Shown one piece after another: positions 11,178 to 22,110 of a DNA stretch of 64,000 bases (positions within the stretch are counted from its first letter, which is position 1; each line of letters starts with the position of its first letter). The position numbers and the translations under genes were made by a program. The notes under the pieces were generated by a model. The model saw only the letters and a program-made list of their open reading frames with translations, ran no database searches and was not told where the DNA came from. The stretch is from Gerris lacustris (lineage: Eukaryota > Arthropoda > Insecta > Hemiptera > Gerridae). The stretch lies in assembly GCA_951217055.1 (NCBI GenBank), contig OX578276.1, positions 75,553,144 through 75,617,143 on the forward strand, in the 5' to 3' direction.

Positions 11178-11563
11178 TCTGTGGGCTATTCACCATAACC
11201 ATCCAAATTTCATAAAGAATCAGATGAATACTTTTGAAGATGTAGGTGTAAATAAATGTACTCGTATTTGTGTGTGTGCGCATGTGGAAGAGAACCAATG
11301 GGCGCAGATGGTTTAATCTTATATGGGACGAACAATGAGGTAATTATGACCTACTATCAAAATTTCCGTCCTATTATCAAAAGTAGTTTTTAAGATATTA
11401 TTTTGGTACGAAAAACGTTAGGCAGACAGAAATGAGACCAAAAATGTACTCTGATGTCTAAAATAGATGTTATTGTCTTGGAAAATTTAAATTTGGAGAC
11501 ATACATTTATTTTTATCTTCAGAATAATTACATAGCCATTACCTTCGGTAAACTCAAAAGCAA
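11178..11563 (-). repeat. Dispersed repeat family S, copy 2
   Basis: Reverse-strand copy. Reading inward from 11563: TTTTGAGTTTACCGAAGG, GGCTATGTAATTATTCTGAAG, then the TGTCT/ACATCAG-like block. The tail (the GTGCCACACTAATTGG end) is missing, so it is 3'-truncated. Head and body are diverged. Confidence 0.7.
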
Positions 11564-11584
11564 CATTTTAATAGTTTATTGTTT

Positions 11585-11895
11585 ACATTCGTTTTCTCGT
11601 TCTGCTTTGAGCATGATTATATAAAGTTTTATAAATATATCGGAAACTAGATTTTCGCGGGAGAACGACTTATTTGGTTAGATTCGTATTTAAATGGACT
11701 ATATTTTAGAATTTTTAAATAAAAATTGTCTAAACCATTTTTGATAAATTATGTATTTTTAAGTTTTTTCAGAGTTTCCCCTAAATTTATTGCTAAAATT
11801 TGTGTCTCTATTTTGTCACGGAGTATGATTTATCTGATGATGTATGCCAAATTTAATCGAAATTACTTAGGTGAAGTAAGAACTTATGAGATTTA
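11585..11895 (+). repeat. Dispersed repeat family D, copy 2
   Basis: Carries the D phrases GGGAGAACGACTTATTTGG, TTAGATTCGTATTTAAATGG, TTTTTGATAAATTATGTATT and AAATTTAATCGAAAT in the same order as the copies near 6.1 and 24.0 kb. Confidence 0.6.
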
Positions 11896-11950
11896 TACAT
11901 TTAAGAGAAATTAAAATTTATCATTTTCTTTATGGACAATTACTATACTA

Positions 11951-12640
11951 TAGTTATTTATGTAACTAGGCAGCAAAATGGAATTTTACTAATGAGTAAT
12001 GAAGTTAGCCTCCTAGACGGAGACGAGGAAAGGCTACGAAAATTAACTGCCGAGGCAGGTAATATACCCAATTGACAGCCAGGGTGAAGCCGAAGCAGGC
12101 AATATACACAAGGCAGAAATGTTTCCTCTGCTGCTTTGCTGCATAAAATATTTGATCTACTCACGCTATTTAATTTAGATAAAAAATGAAAGCTTAAGCA
12201 AAGAGTTACTTTGGAGAATCTTCAACAAACTCAAACTAAAACAAGCCATGCTCCAGTGTTGCCATTTCTTACTTGAGATTAATTATTGAAAGACCTACAA
12301 TTCAAATCCTTTTTCAGTTTATCATTTTTAAACTTTAAAAAAATAGAAATATTATTAATACATTAATAATATAACACTGCTTTGTATTGAATCAAGTATA
12401 AAACTAAATTGAAATAACCCAAATTAAAATTACACTAAACACAAAGAAAAACAGGTGTTATGATATATAAGCACTGGTAAATACTGTACTTTCTCTGCCT
12501 AGGCAGGGAAATATTTTCCTAACTGTTTATATCTACTTTCCTGCCTGTTTTTAATATTGTAATAGCAGTTACATATAATATCTGCCTAATAGCAGTTAAG
12601 TAAGGTTCATTTTGCTGCCGTGAGTAGATAAAATATTTAT
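11951..12640 (+). mobile_element. Family P element, copy 1 (foldback-like)
   Basis: Left end TAGTTATTTATG.AAC and right end GAGTAGATAAAATATTTAT match the ends of the elements at 22916-23680 and 24734-28020. Inside, GGCAGCAAAATG (11969) is inverted at 12608-12619 (CATTTTGCTGCC), and AAAATATTTGATCTACTCAC at about 12146-12166 is inverted at the right end. A GAGGCAGG.../GAAGCCGAAGCAGG stretch near 12050-12100 corresponds to the GAGGCGAAGCCGAGGG motif in the other copies. Non-coding; superfamily unknown. Confidence 0.55.
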
Positions 12641-13360
12641 CCAATTTATTTACCTTTTATAATTTAGCTGGTATAAGATTATTATTTTTCTTACTTGTTT
12701 TCTTACTTTCTTACGGTCTCTATACTATTATCCTATCACTTTATGCACTTATCACATTCCCAAAGCTAAATAACTTATTAATAAACGTTTCCTTCTTACC
12801 TATTAGCCTCTTTTTAAGTCAGTTTTGTCAATCCTTTTCAAATGTACAACTTCTTGAAAATTCCTTAAAATGATGTTATACCTACTCTATGAATAAGCCC
12901 GTGTTCAAGGGAGGGGGGTAACCTTTTTTCTCATTGGCCTTGATGAAGTTTTACAATTTATGAGATTAAACATACATAAATAAAAATAAAATTACTTTTA
13001 TACTAATTATACTTAAAAAAAAACAAAAAAACAAAGGTTATGACCTTATTACTAAGAAAGAAACGTGCCCGCCCTTATTTCGGCAGTATTTTGTAAAGTA
13101 TGACATTTACATAAAATATTATGATTCAAATGTTAAAAGGTAGTTTAATTTTCTTATAGTTTCAAGTGTGAAATGACATCTTCAAGAATAACTAGGTTAT
13201 ACTTAAAATATTTTCCTCATAACAATTCTGCTTTAACGAAGATTTGTAACACTAAAATCTTCATTAATATTTTAAAAAATATAATATTTTCTTTTTTCTG
13301 TGTTTAGTCTATTATTAGGGATGAATAATTTAAAAAAATAAAAAGTAATTCATTTTTTCC
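12641..13360. other. Intergenic, no gene recognised
   Basis: AT-rich sequence without recognisable features. Confidence 0.4.
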
Positions 13361-13364
13361 CCCT

Positions 13365-13397
13365 GACAATATTTCGCCCATACCTGGACATCTTCAG
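13365..13397 (-). ncRNA. Hammerhead-ribozyme-like core, degenerate
   Basis: On the minus strand CTGAAGA (13397-13391) is followed by 15 nt that could form a short helix II and then GAAA (13375-13372) and TATTGTC. CUGANGA plus GAAA are the two conserved strands of the hammerhead catalytic core, and such motifs are known in Penelope-like elements. Helix II pairing is weak here and helix I was not found, so activity is doubtful. Confidence 0.35.
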
Positions 13398-13429
13398 GCT
13401 CTAGTTATAATTGTGTTTATTAAAACTGT

Positions 13430-13692
13430 ATTTCTTCTGTTTCTTCTAATTGGCTCCCATTGACCAGTCATTTACTTATTGTCTATTTTCTTCAGTTAAT
13501 CCCTTATTTTTTTAAAATAATATTCTCTTTTTTTTTTATTTTTACTATTAATGTTTAATTTATTCATCTTTAATTGACTAAATTCAGAAAAAAAAAATAA
13601 AAAAAAAAAATAAAAAAAGGGGTTAACTAAAGAAAATAGACGATAAGAAAATGACAGGTCAATGTAAATCAATTATAATAGAAGAAACAGAA
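13430..13692. repeat. Inverted repeat of about 80 bp per arm
   Basis: The left arm, 13430-13512, includes CTGTTTCTTCTAATTGG, TTGTCTATTTTCTTCAGTTA and ATCCCTTATTTTTT. The right arm, 13607-13692, reads AAAAAGGGGTTAACTAAAG, AAATAGACGATAAG and AGAAGAAACAG, its complement. A third, partial direct copy of the right arm follows at 13716-13745 (GGGGTTATCTGACGAAAATA). No coding content. Confidence 0.65.
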
Positions 13693-14259
13693 TAAATAAT
13701 ATTTTATAAAAAATAAGGGGTTATCTGACGAAAATAGACAAGAAATATAGTTCACCTTAATGTTTTTATAGAAGTGACTACTTTGTTTTGGGGTGATAAT
13801 TACTATTTCAGCAATTCTTCATATTATTTATCACCATTTACGGCAAAACAATATTTTCCTATTGATCATCAACAAACTTATTATATAATATATATTATAT
13901 ATATACATGTGCCTCCCTTGCACAAATCAAATTTTGTTTTACAGCATACTTTAAAAATAAATTAACGCAGTAGAACCATTGGCGTAACTAGGATAAAAGT
14001 CTAGGGGGGGGGGGGGGGGGGGGCAAGCCTTCCGGGGGCCCTCCCCCGGAAAATTTTGAAATTTCGATACCCTAAAATCAAATTCTAAAGGTTCTTTATA
14101 CCTAATAAAAATGTTGGTACATTTTAAAAAGTATCGAAAAATGTGTGTAAAAATACGAAAATTAAATCTTCTAGTATAAGATATGAATTGCGTACTAATA
14201 TAAATTGTTTGAAAATGTTCACTAGTCATTAGAGCAAATAAGTATACAATTATAAAATA

Positions 14260-15090
14260 GCATTTACAGGAATTGTGATGAAGCAGTTAGTGCAACTTAG
14301 GTGTAAGTTCTTTTTTAATAGAAGCTCTCAGATTCTTCAAGGGATCCTCAATGCTTTTTATTAAAGCAGTACCTGATGGCAAAACTCGCGCATTTATTGC
14401 ATTTTTCATCACTGGCCTCAGGTTTCAGGGAATTTATATCAATATTCAGACACTGTTTGTAATTTTTAATAAATAGCTTTGCGTTGTCAAGATCCAAGTC
14501 TAAGAAACTGTTTATAGATTCTACCATATCTTAGTTCTGGAATCTTTTCTGCAAGCACGCAGTAACACTGTTCATCACACGATATTAGATATGAACCCTC
14601 CATTATTCTTCAACAGTGTAAGAGGATAAGCTGGAATGATCAGGCAGATCTCCATGTCCCAAGGAGGATTCAACAATGCAATCTTTCAGATAAGTGCTCG
14701 TGGTTGGTTTCCTCATTTTGGAAGCTTTTGGAGGATGGAGGGATATGTCATTTTCTTCAGAAAACAACAATTTTCGTCCATAGATGTTCCAACTCATTTC
14801 TTAATTTTAGGATCATTTCGATGGTCCCAGCAATTATACGTGTGGCTCTTCCAAGAGTGGCATTTGGGGATTGAAAATACTTAGAAAGAATATTGAGAAT
14901 TGACAAAAGCCAATGAAAAACAAACAAGCATACAACAAACTCGGGTTTTGAAATACAAGCCAATATTCCTAAGGCCTTTACTGAGTCTTTATCAAGTTTT
15001 TCTTCAATTTCTCTCTCCAGAGCGTATCTGATTGAACTATAGCTTTTAACTAATTGGTCACAGTTGTGATATCTACATGACCACCTGGTT
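14260..15090 (-). pseudogene. hAT transposase (ZMYM1-like) fragment
   Basis: Reverse-strand frames read, in order: SIRYALEREIEEKLDKDSVK, ALGILACISKPEFVVCLFVF, HWLLSILNILSKYFQSPNA, TLGRATRIIAGTIEMILKLR, then in another frame DISLHPPKASKMRKPTTST and DCIVESSLGHGDLPDHSS, and further on INSFLDLDLDNAKLFIKN and a degenerate PEASDEKCNKCASFAIRYC. This order matches the middle of the transposase-derived ZMYM1-like proteins that hAT elements encode. The N-terminal zinc finger and C-terminal dimerisation region are missing, and at least two frameshifts and several stops are present. Transposase would normally cut and paste the element; this copy is dead. Confidence 0.8.
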
Positions 15091-15348
15091 GAACTTAAAC
15101 TTGTCTTTTCTTAACTTGACTTTAACTCAACTCACGTAACTACTCTTTAACTACTATACTAGTAGTTCTGTGAACAGTAGACCTCACTCCTTAAAATAAC
15201 AAATTGGGTTTTGAGCTTAGGTTCAAAATAGTGTGCCAGTAAGGAAGTAAGTACCATTTCTAAAACAGAGGTACACAACTATGTAACCCTCATGGACAGG
15301 GTACAGTAATAAATTTAAGGTTCTCCTTTCGCGCACACTTTACTACTA

Positions 15349-15921
15349 TAATAGTACATTACGCGTCGAGTGCGGAAAGTAGCATTTTGCATTTGGAGTT
15401 TGCACCCGAGCGACAGCGAGGGTAGTAAAACCACAACACGAGCAATGCAAAATGCCGTTTTCGCACGAGTTGCGTAACGTACTTTATCTACGATTGTTAG
15501 ATTTAGATAATAAATACAAAAAAATAAACTTGCTGTATGTAAGTTCGTATCTCTTCTCTTGATAAAGATGGCATTAATCTCGAGTTGTATTTTTTGCCGA
15601 ATTAATTATTTCTGGAGGAGTATTATTCTCTACATTTTCGTCAAAGCCACTTGATTCATTCATTGTTTTTAACTAAAAACTCGATATAAACAGTTACTTT
15701 AATAAAAGAATAGCAAATTAGTTTTGTTAAATGTAAACAAACTCGCTAATCACGCGTAAAGCTAAAGAATTTCTCTTCTTTACCGCGCTAAAGTGGTAAA
15801 GAAGAGGGATTCAGAACTATGAGACGCGCATGCGCAATGAATACAATTACATAAATAATCACTTTCTACGCATCTAAACAAAGATATAATGTTTATATTT
15901 CGTATAATCGTAGATAAAGTA
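15349..15921. mobile_element. Family C element, copy 1, nested in the hAT
   Basis: Starts TAATAGTACATTACGCG. A 35-40-base arm (TTACGCG.CGAGTGCGGAAA) is inverted about 100 bases further on (TTTTCGCACGAGTTGCGTAA). Next, a perfect 16-bp inverted pair, TACTTTATCTACGATT at 15480-15495 and its complement at 15906-15921, bounds the rest. The second copy at 31310-33784 shares both parts, which defines the family. GCGCATGCGC, a perfect NRF-1-type palindrome, lies at 15826-15835. Non-coding; superfamily not determined. Confidence 0.7.
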
Positions 15922-16119
15922 GTATGTACAGATTAGTCAATAGGTTTTTTGAAAGGAGGTATTTATTTTAATGAATTTCGTATTTTTTTTTAGTACAAAT
16001 GTCCGTAAAAAACCAACTTGATTTTTTTTTACTTTTCTATTTTTCTAGAGGGGGCTAATTTTAGTCTAGGGTGGGCTTAGCCCAAGCTTAGCCCACCCTA
16101 GGACACCAATGAGTAGAAC

Positions 16120-17485
16120 ATTTAGAGATTTAGAATTTAGAATAAACGGCATATTATCAGTCTTTCTGACCTAGTGCACAATCAATACGAAGCAGAATGT
16201 TTTCAAGAGCTCGCCCATAACACAATTTTTATCGTATTTGCTTATAATAGAATTATATAAAGTTGTTAAATTACTAAGCATTACTTCAAAACGTGAGTAG
16301 AAAACGTAAGAAACAATACCATGTACATTACACACAGACACGCGCACATGAATGTATATACACATTGAAAAAGTCTGACTAAGACAATTTAATAGAAAAC
16401 ATGTATATTTTATGGGTCTTGGAAATTCGATTAGTGCTAATTCAAATTTTGAAATAATACTACTGTGTTTGAATATAATTTAAAAATATTCTATTCCAAA
16501 TACACAAAATACCATATTAAATATATCGTCACTAAATTATAAGAAAAAACCGTAACTTAAATATAATTTTAAAAAATATAGAACAAAAAAGAGGCAAACG
16601 TCCATAAGGCTTTAAAACAATATTTTACAAGAAAGTGTAATTAACTTTCATTGCGGTACTCTGAAACAAATTGTAATATTCGCTATTAGTTCCACAGTAC
16701 ATTTGATTTCTCGGCATAGTTCATTTATTTTACGCACGTTTCACTGTGGGTTTTCTAAAGCAAATTTTAAATAAATGTTCACACTCGTAAAAATAAAGTT
16801 AAAGTTCATTCAGAAGAAATACCACAAAGTTATGAACCAATAACCTCCTGGTGCGTGTAATGCGTAGCATTTCATTATACCCTTCAGGTTCGGGGGAGTG
16901 GCTTTCTGTCAATAAATTTATATTTTTATTGCTCGTTAAAATCTCCCAAAAAATGTATTTTACAATCGTTCGAGTAAAATTCATAAGAAATCTTATTTAT
17001 TTTAACGAATACGCGAACTGTTAGTGTTGTACAAACCTCTTTAGAGACTGGTAGTCGAAGAATATTATTATAAATGTCAACTTGTTTCGTTTAATAGTTT
17101 CTTAAAAGGACGGTTTAGTCAATTTTCACATGATAGAGGGAATAAAGTATGTTAAGTGGTTCTTAAAGTCATAAAATTGTGACCGAGAGAAATCGTCCTT
17201 TATAATGGAATGTTTTTTCATTTTTTCAACAATCTCCGATAATTCTTTCTACTTGCCTATAGTCTGCAGACAACCTCTCTTTCTAGTTTTGCATTAGCTT
17301 TGCTTTTTTGCAAGTATTAAAAAAATACGTAAAAAATTACGCCAAGAATCAAGTGTAGATAAAAAATTAGTGGATCTATTTTTCAATTACAATTAGGGGG
17401 TATTACCAAATATGCAACGTATAAAACATTTAAACATTATTTTTTATTTTTTTTTTTTTTGACGAAGTACTGATTTTTAAGGACA
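16120..17485. other. Intergenic, no gene recognised
   Basis: AT-rich, no repeat ends or coding frame recognised. Confidence 0.4.
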
Positions 17486-17487
17486 GA

Positions 17488-17790
17488 TGGCGCAAAGATG
17501 AAGTGGCACAACAACTAAACCATATAATATATAATTGTATTCAGGGCGTCCTTCTCTTTATTTAACACCTCAAATGACGCATTTCAGTTAAAATAAAATA
17601 CATCCCCTGGAACTTTATCCCCTTGTTTTGAGGGATGGATTTTTGGGGCTTCCCTATATTTTTTACTGTGTTTGAGTTACTGCAAAGTTTCAATTTTAGG
17701 TTCTTTTAGACCTACAGTTGCATTAACGACAGTCAGACAGACAAATGCAGGAAATTTTCCCCTAGATTTTGCCTACGGACCCCCATAAAA
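17488..17790 (-). repeat. Dispersed repeat family Q, copy 1
   Basis: Read on the minus strand from 17790: GGTCCGTAGGCAAAATC, then GGGGAAAATTTCCTGCA and a TGTCTGTCTGACTGTC block, the same order as the family Q head at 24184. The distal part (GATGGCGCAAAGATGAAGTGG on the plus strand, 17487-17507) recurs at about 58926-59010 with AACTTTA.CCCCTTGTTTT. Non-coding. Confidence 0.6.
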
Positions 17791-18885
17791 CAACTAGATT
17801 TATAATAAAGAATCAAAAAAAGTGTTGCTATTATTGAAGCAAACGACTAGAGATAATCTCTGCGAAAATGTACATTATAAATTTAAGGATAAATTTATTA
17901 ATTCCATTTAGTACCTTGCACCTTCGTTTTGCACTTAGTGCCCCCCTCTAAAACTTAATCACAAAAATGTTCTTGTTATGTTCTACTCTTGACTTCCTAC
18001 AGGTCCTGTATATTCCTTAGGTGGAGAAAGAGCGGCGACAAGATTCCTCCATTACTCCTTGTCCCGGTCAACCTCCTTAAAACGTAGTTCCATATCCTAC
18101 AAACCTCTCGCTTCTCCCTTTATATTGTCCTTTTCCAATTTTTTTGAGAGTTCTTATCTGGAACCAGTTTTTACAGGTACCTTTCTCTTCTCTCTTCCAA
18201 TTGGGGTGGCACCTAGCTTTTTCACTTACTGTCAATGCGGGCACACAGGGTGAAAGGTTGCATCAGTATAACATAAAGTCTATTAAGATAGATTTCGCAA
18301 TGTGAATGATACTACAAAAGTAGCAATGTGAAGATTGAAATTAACACTTTTTGGGCTGTTTTTATATTTCATCAAAATCGGACCGATAGTTTTAAAAATA
18401 TTAATAATAGATAACATATTGGACCGTAAAATAGTATAAATATTCATGAATATAAATCCCAAATTGTAATATATGCATTAAACAAACATTTGGTGACCTA
18501 ACTGGGAGTTGAAAGGTGGTTGTTTAGATTTTCAGAGACTTCACATTTCCCCATTTTCTTTTTCCTAAAATGCTGGCATTATTTAGCAATGTCGTCACAA
18601 TTTATAGTTATTCATGCGTATTAAATATTGTAGTTGAATGAGCCCTTTGGCGGTGTAGATCTTGGGGCCACAACTAAAGCAAGCGGAAAAATGCTAAAAC
18701 CGTAAAATAAACTGTTCATTATTGAACCAGTTTCCAGCCGAAAACGAATTGGTTTAAAAGAATTACAGAGTCAAAAACCTACGGTTCGTTAGTCATATCG
18801 GCATGTCGGTCGTTCTCTCATATATCGATGTGTTTTGATCGAATACATCGATGATTTAGATACATCATTAACGATGTCCAACCCT
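17791..18885. other. Intergenic, no gene recognised
   Basis: A 64-codon frame at 18059-18253 sits in a slightly GC-richer patch but shows no domain. Nothing else recognised. Confidence 0.4.
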
Positions 18886-18888
18886 ATA

Positions 18889-19883
18889 CAGGGTGACTGG
18901 CGTTATATATGAAAAAATGAAGTAGGTTGTTCTACGCCTCAGGGGCTACAAAAAACACAATTTAAACCATGGGTCAAATACTAACCGTTCTCCCATAAGT
19001 TCAAATTTGATGATTTTTTTAAGATCGCATGCCTTTGCTCATAAAAACACAAATTGCTCCAAAAGTATAAGAGCTAGAACAAAATGTTTGGTTTCGTTGT
19101 AAAGCTGACAAAATTTCCTATAAGAAAAGTGTAATTTTTATTCTCATTCCCTCAAATTATATGTCAAAAAATGTATACAAATGTTATTTTTATGAAAAAG
19201 TAACAAAAACTTTTTTCTTTGTGGTTCCACAACTTAAAATAGAACCAAGCTTAAACAGTTCGGATTTCAGGAAAAACTTCCTAATTCCCTAAATTTTTTA
19301 TCAATATTAATATTATTAATACCTATTCATAAGGCGGAATTTTTAGTAAACTTCGCTGAAGTAAAAAAGAAACATTTTTATTGTTGCTATTTTTGACTAA
19401 CAGGTGAGTAAATAATTAATAACATATTTATTATTTATTAAAAATTCCACACTATGAATAGGAATTATTATTAATATTGATCGAAAATTTAAGAAATAAG
19501 GAAGTTTTTCCTGAAGTCCGAACAGTTTAATCTCGGTTCTATTCTAAGTTATGGAACCTCAAAGAAAAAAAATGTATTTTATTTTTTCTTAGAAATAACA
19601 TTTGTATACATTTTTTGACATGTAATTTAAGGGAATAAAAATAAAAATTACACTTTTCTTATAGGAAATTTTGTCAGCTTTACAACGAAACCAAACATTT
19701 TGTTCTAGCTCTCTGGAGCAATTTGTGTTTTGAGCAAAGGCATGCGATCTTAAAAAAATCATAAAATTTGAACTTATGGGAGAACGGTCAATATTTGACC
19801 CATGGTTTATATAGTGTTTTTTGTAGCCCCTGAGGCGTAGAACAACCTACTTCATTTTTTCACAAATAACACCAGTCACCCTG
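18889..19883. mobile_element. Foldback element with Tc1/mariner-type ends
   Basis: Ends CAGGGTGACTGGCGTTAT and, inverted, AATAACACCAGTCACCCTG, flanked by TA on both sides. The two arms are inverted copies of each other for about 460 bp: ATGAAGTAGGTTGTTCTACG, CCATGGGTCAAATA, AAGATCGCATGCCTTTGCTC, CTATAAGAAAAGTGTAATTTT and CAGGAAAAACTTCCTAATTC all recur in reverse order and complement on the right. The centre is near 19390. The TA target and CAGGGTG termini fit the Tc1/mariner group; there is no transposase. The RNA of such an element would fold into a long double-stranded hairpin. Confidence 0.85.
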
Positions 19884-19984
19884 TATATACAAATATCCCT
19901 TGCTTTTTTAATAATTCTTGTATATGAATCGTTATCTAGCTTACTGAGATACGCAGATATGATATATTTTATTAATCTAACAAA

Positions 19985-21394
19985 TTGATCTTTTTGAAGA
20001 TCAACTAAATAAATTACATCCACACAAAACTTACACTATATTTACAGACGGATCAAAACACATTCTTATTATGACCCCCAATTAAAACGAGGAATCGGCT
20101 ACTCATGCCCTCAACATACTAGTATATATACATTATACACTAGAAAGTTTAGCAATTTTACAAGCACTAGATTACATTAACACATTACAAAATAACTATA
20201 ACAAATACATGATAGCATGTGACAACCAGAGCGTTCTTAAAAAACTTGACAACATTTCATACACTACACACTTGGATCACATCTTCATGAATATTTTAAA
20301 CAATATAGAAGAAATAAGAAGAAACAATAAAGAAATAGACTTTATATGGGTCAAATCACATCAAGGAATTAAAGGAAACGAGGACGCAGACAAACATGCC
20401 AAAACCCCTACACAACAATCTGAAAAAAAAATACCAACAAGAGACCTCATAACACTCTCCAAAAAGAATATGTTTAAAAAATTTAATATAAAACTACAAG
20501 AAGAACCAGAAAAAGCAAAAAATTTCAAATTATTAGTAAAAAAAATTCCACTTAAACCATGGTTTTGGAAAACAAAACTACCACGTACAGATATAATCAA
20601 AATTAATAGATTAAGAAGTTACCATGCACGATGCATTCAGTACAACTATATAATAGGACTAAGTGATTCACATGTTAGTGATTCAGATGTAATTCAATGT
20701 GATTCAATATGTTATACTTGTCCTGAAAAAGAAGAAAATGTAGCTCACATCCTATTGGAATGTCCTAAATATAAATCAGAAAGAAATAAATTATACCAAG
20801 AACTTAAAATACAAGAAATTCAAGACAAAAATGAAAAAATCAAGACCATCTTATTCTCAAATTTAAAAAATATTAAACTTACACTAAAATTCGTAAAAGA
20901 AATAAATTACTCCCCTTAGCCTAAAATTGAAAAAATCTGGAGTCCACTCACTAACAGAAACCCACAAACGATATAAAAATTTTTAAAAAAATAAAAATTA
21001 CTTAGGGAAAACATAGGAAGAATTTTGGAAGGACTCGGGTCCACCCAACCTAATTGAGGTTTTCTGTGGTTTCCCTCAATTTACTAGGCAAATGCCAGGT
21101 TGGTCCACTCTCAAGTCAGTCCACAGACTGTCTATGATACCCGTTTAAATACCTGCAAACAACCCTAACAAAAATCCAATCAAAAACTTCCTTTTAGAAA
21201 AATAAAAAAATATAAATATATAGGTACTCCAAAATTTTCCATTATACGCTTCCCCAAATTTGATTAAAAAGGTCCAATCCCTTACAAAATATCAAAATTA
21301 AAAAAAGGCACAAAATAACATTATGGCTCCGGTAAACACAAATATTTTTTTTGTTACTTATGCCAATAAAAAAATTGTTTAAAAAAAAAAAAAA
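19985..21394 (+). mobile_element. I-superfamily LINE, second copy, strongly 5'-truncated
   Basis: Begins within the RNase H region and ends with a poly(A) of 14 after AATAAA (21365-21370). The C-terminus and 3' UTR match the LINE at 7199-10036: the motif DIIKINR.RS.H.RCIQYNY and the UTR blocks TTTTCTGTGGTTTCCCTCAA, GCAAATGCCAGGTTGG and TGCCAATAAA. No target duplication could be found on the left, so the true 5' end may be blurred or rearranged. The foldback element ends only about 100 bp upstream. Confidence 0.88.
20030..20919 (+). pseudogene. LINE RNase H and Cys/His tail, copy 2
   Basis: Starts with KTYTIFTDGSK (first RNase H aspartate), changes frame between about 20060 and 20140, then reads ESLAILQALDYINTLQ (second acidic residue), MIACDNQSVLKKL (third), DFIWVKSHQGIKGNEDADKH (fourth and the HQG motif), followed by KPWFWKTKLPRTDIIKINR, CICYTCPEKEENVAHILLEC-like zinc positions, and a stop at 20917-20919. 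The longest uninterrupted frame, from ATG 20209, is 236 codons and is not the native start. Identical domain order and motif spacing to the 7.2-kb LINE place both in one family. The antisense 79-codon frame at 20361-20600 is a shadow. Confidence 0.88.
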
Positions 21395-21780
21395 CTTTCC
21401 ATTTGCGATATCTTTAAAAAAAATAGACTATACTGATTTATATATTTCAGAATCAAATAAGCGTGGGCTAGAACTTAAATACAAGTTGATGGGTTTGACT
21501 AAAAATTGGTAACTATAATCCTTTTATCAATGCTTGTACTAATGTAATATTAGACTATTAGACAGGGTTATTCACAAATAAATTCTATTTAATTGCTGTT
21601 CAAAAATGTTCTTTATTCTTACAGGCTTTCCTCGCCTTCTATTACTTCCGTATGCATGATCTATAGATGAGAAATTTCAGTGTTTTAGTTGTTTTTTCAA
21701 AATTCAATTAAAAATAGATGAAAATATTTGGCTGGGTCTAGCTCATAGTAATATAACTAACTTACACCGATCACCGATGC
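21395..21780. other. Intergenic, no gene recognised
   Basis: AT-rich, nothing recognised. Confidence 0.4.
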
Positions 21781-21782
21781 AT

Positions 21783-21853
21783 AGCAGCACGTGGCTAGAA
21801 TGCATAGAGAACGTAGCACGTGGCTAGAATGCATAAGCAGCACGTGGCAGGGC
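21783..21853 (+). repeat. Short tandem repeat with CACGTG motif
   Basis: AGCACGTGGCTAGAATGCAT occurs twice in full and a third time in part, unit about 33 bp. Each unit carries an E-box, CACGTG, as a by-product of the repeat. Confidence 0.7.
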
Positions 21854-21869
21854 CTAGGCCTGCCAAAGG

Positions 21870-22110
21870 GCTTATCCAGCTACATTATTTCATGGATGAC
21901 ACGGGGTTGGTGAGTCGCTCCATCAGCTGTATAAACCTCAAGTTAGTCTACTTCACATAAGCAGCTTTATCTTCCTATAAACCGTTTATATGGTGATTTA
22001 TGGTGGACACCTCGAGCGTGGGGCCCCTTGCCGAAGTCGGGAATTGAAGCTGAAGCCCCCTGCGTGACGACGTGACGAGCAAACACGATAACAATGAGCT
22101 ACCGGGGGCC
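21870..22110 (-). mobile_element. tRNA-derived SINE-like element
   Basis: On the minus strand a tRNA-like head starts near 22105: CCCCCGGTAGCTCATTG (A-box-like), TTGCTCGTCACGTCGTCACG, then GGGGGCTTCAGCTTCAATTC (B-box-like GCTTCAATTCC) and CCGACTTCGG. The body continues GGTGTCCACCATAAATCACC toward lower coordinates. The A-to-B spacing is close to that of tRNA genes, and the patch is far more GC-rich than its surroundings. RNA polymerase III would read such an element. The 3' end and target duplication were not located. Confidence 0.5.

Larger units (their letters stand above)
13977..16111 (-). mobile_element. hAT transposon, decayed, with 8-bp target duplication
   Basis: Ends CATTGGCGTAACTAGG (left) and, read inward from the right, CATTGGTGTCCTAGGG. 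The 8-bp duplication AGTAGAAC flanks both sides exactly (13969-13976 and 16112-16119). Eight-base duplications and CA..GGCGTA-type ends are typical of hAT elements. A degenerate transposase lies on the minus strand at 14260-15090. A nested element (family C) occupies 15349-15921. A G-run follows the left end, and a near-palindrome (TGGGCTTAGCCCAAGC and its mate) precedes the right end. No intact coding capacity. Confidence 0.9.

Noticed and set aside
18059..18253. 64-codon frame in a less AT-rich patch
   Set aside because: No domain, no splice or start context, Ser/Leu/Phe-rich composition.
20361..20600. 79-codon minus-strand frame
   Set aside because: Antisense of the second LINE copy.
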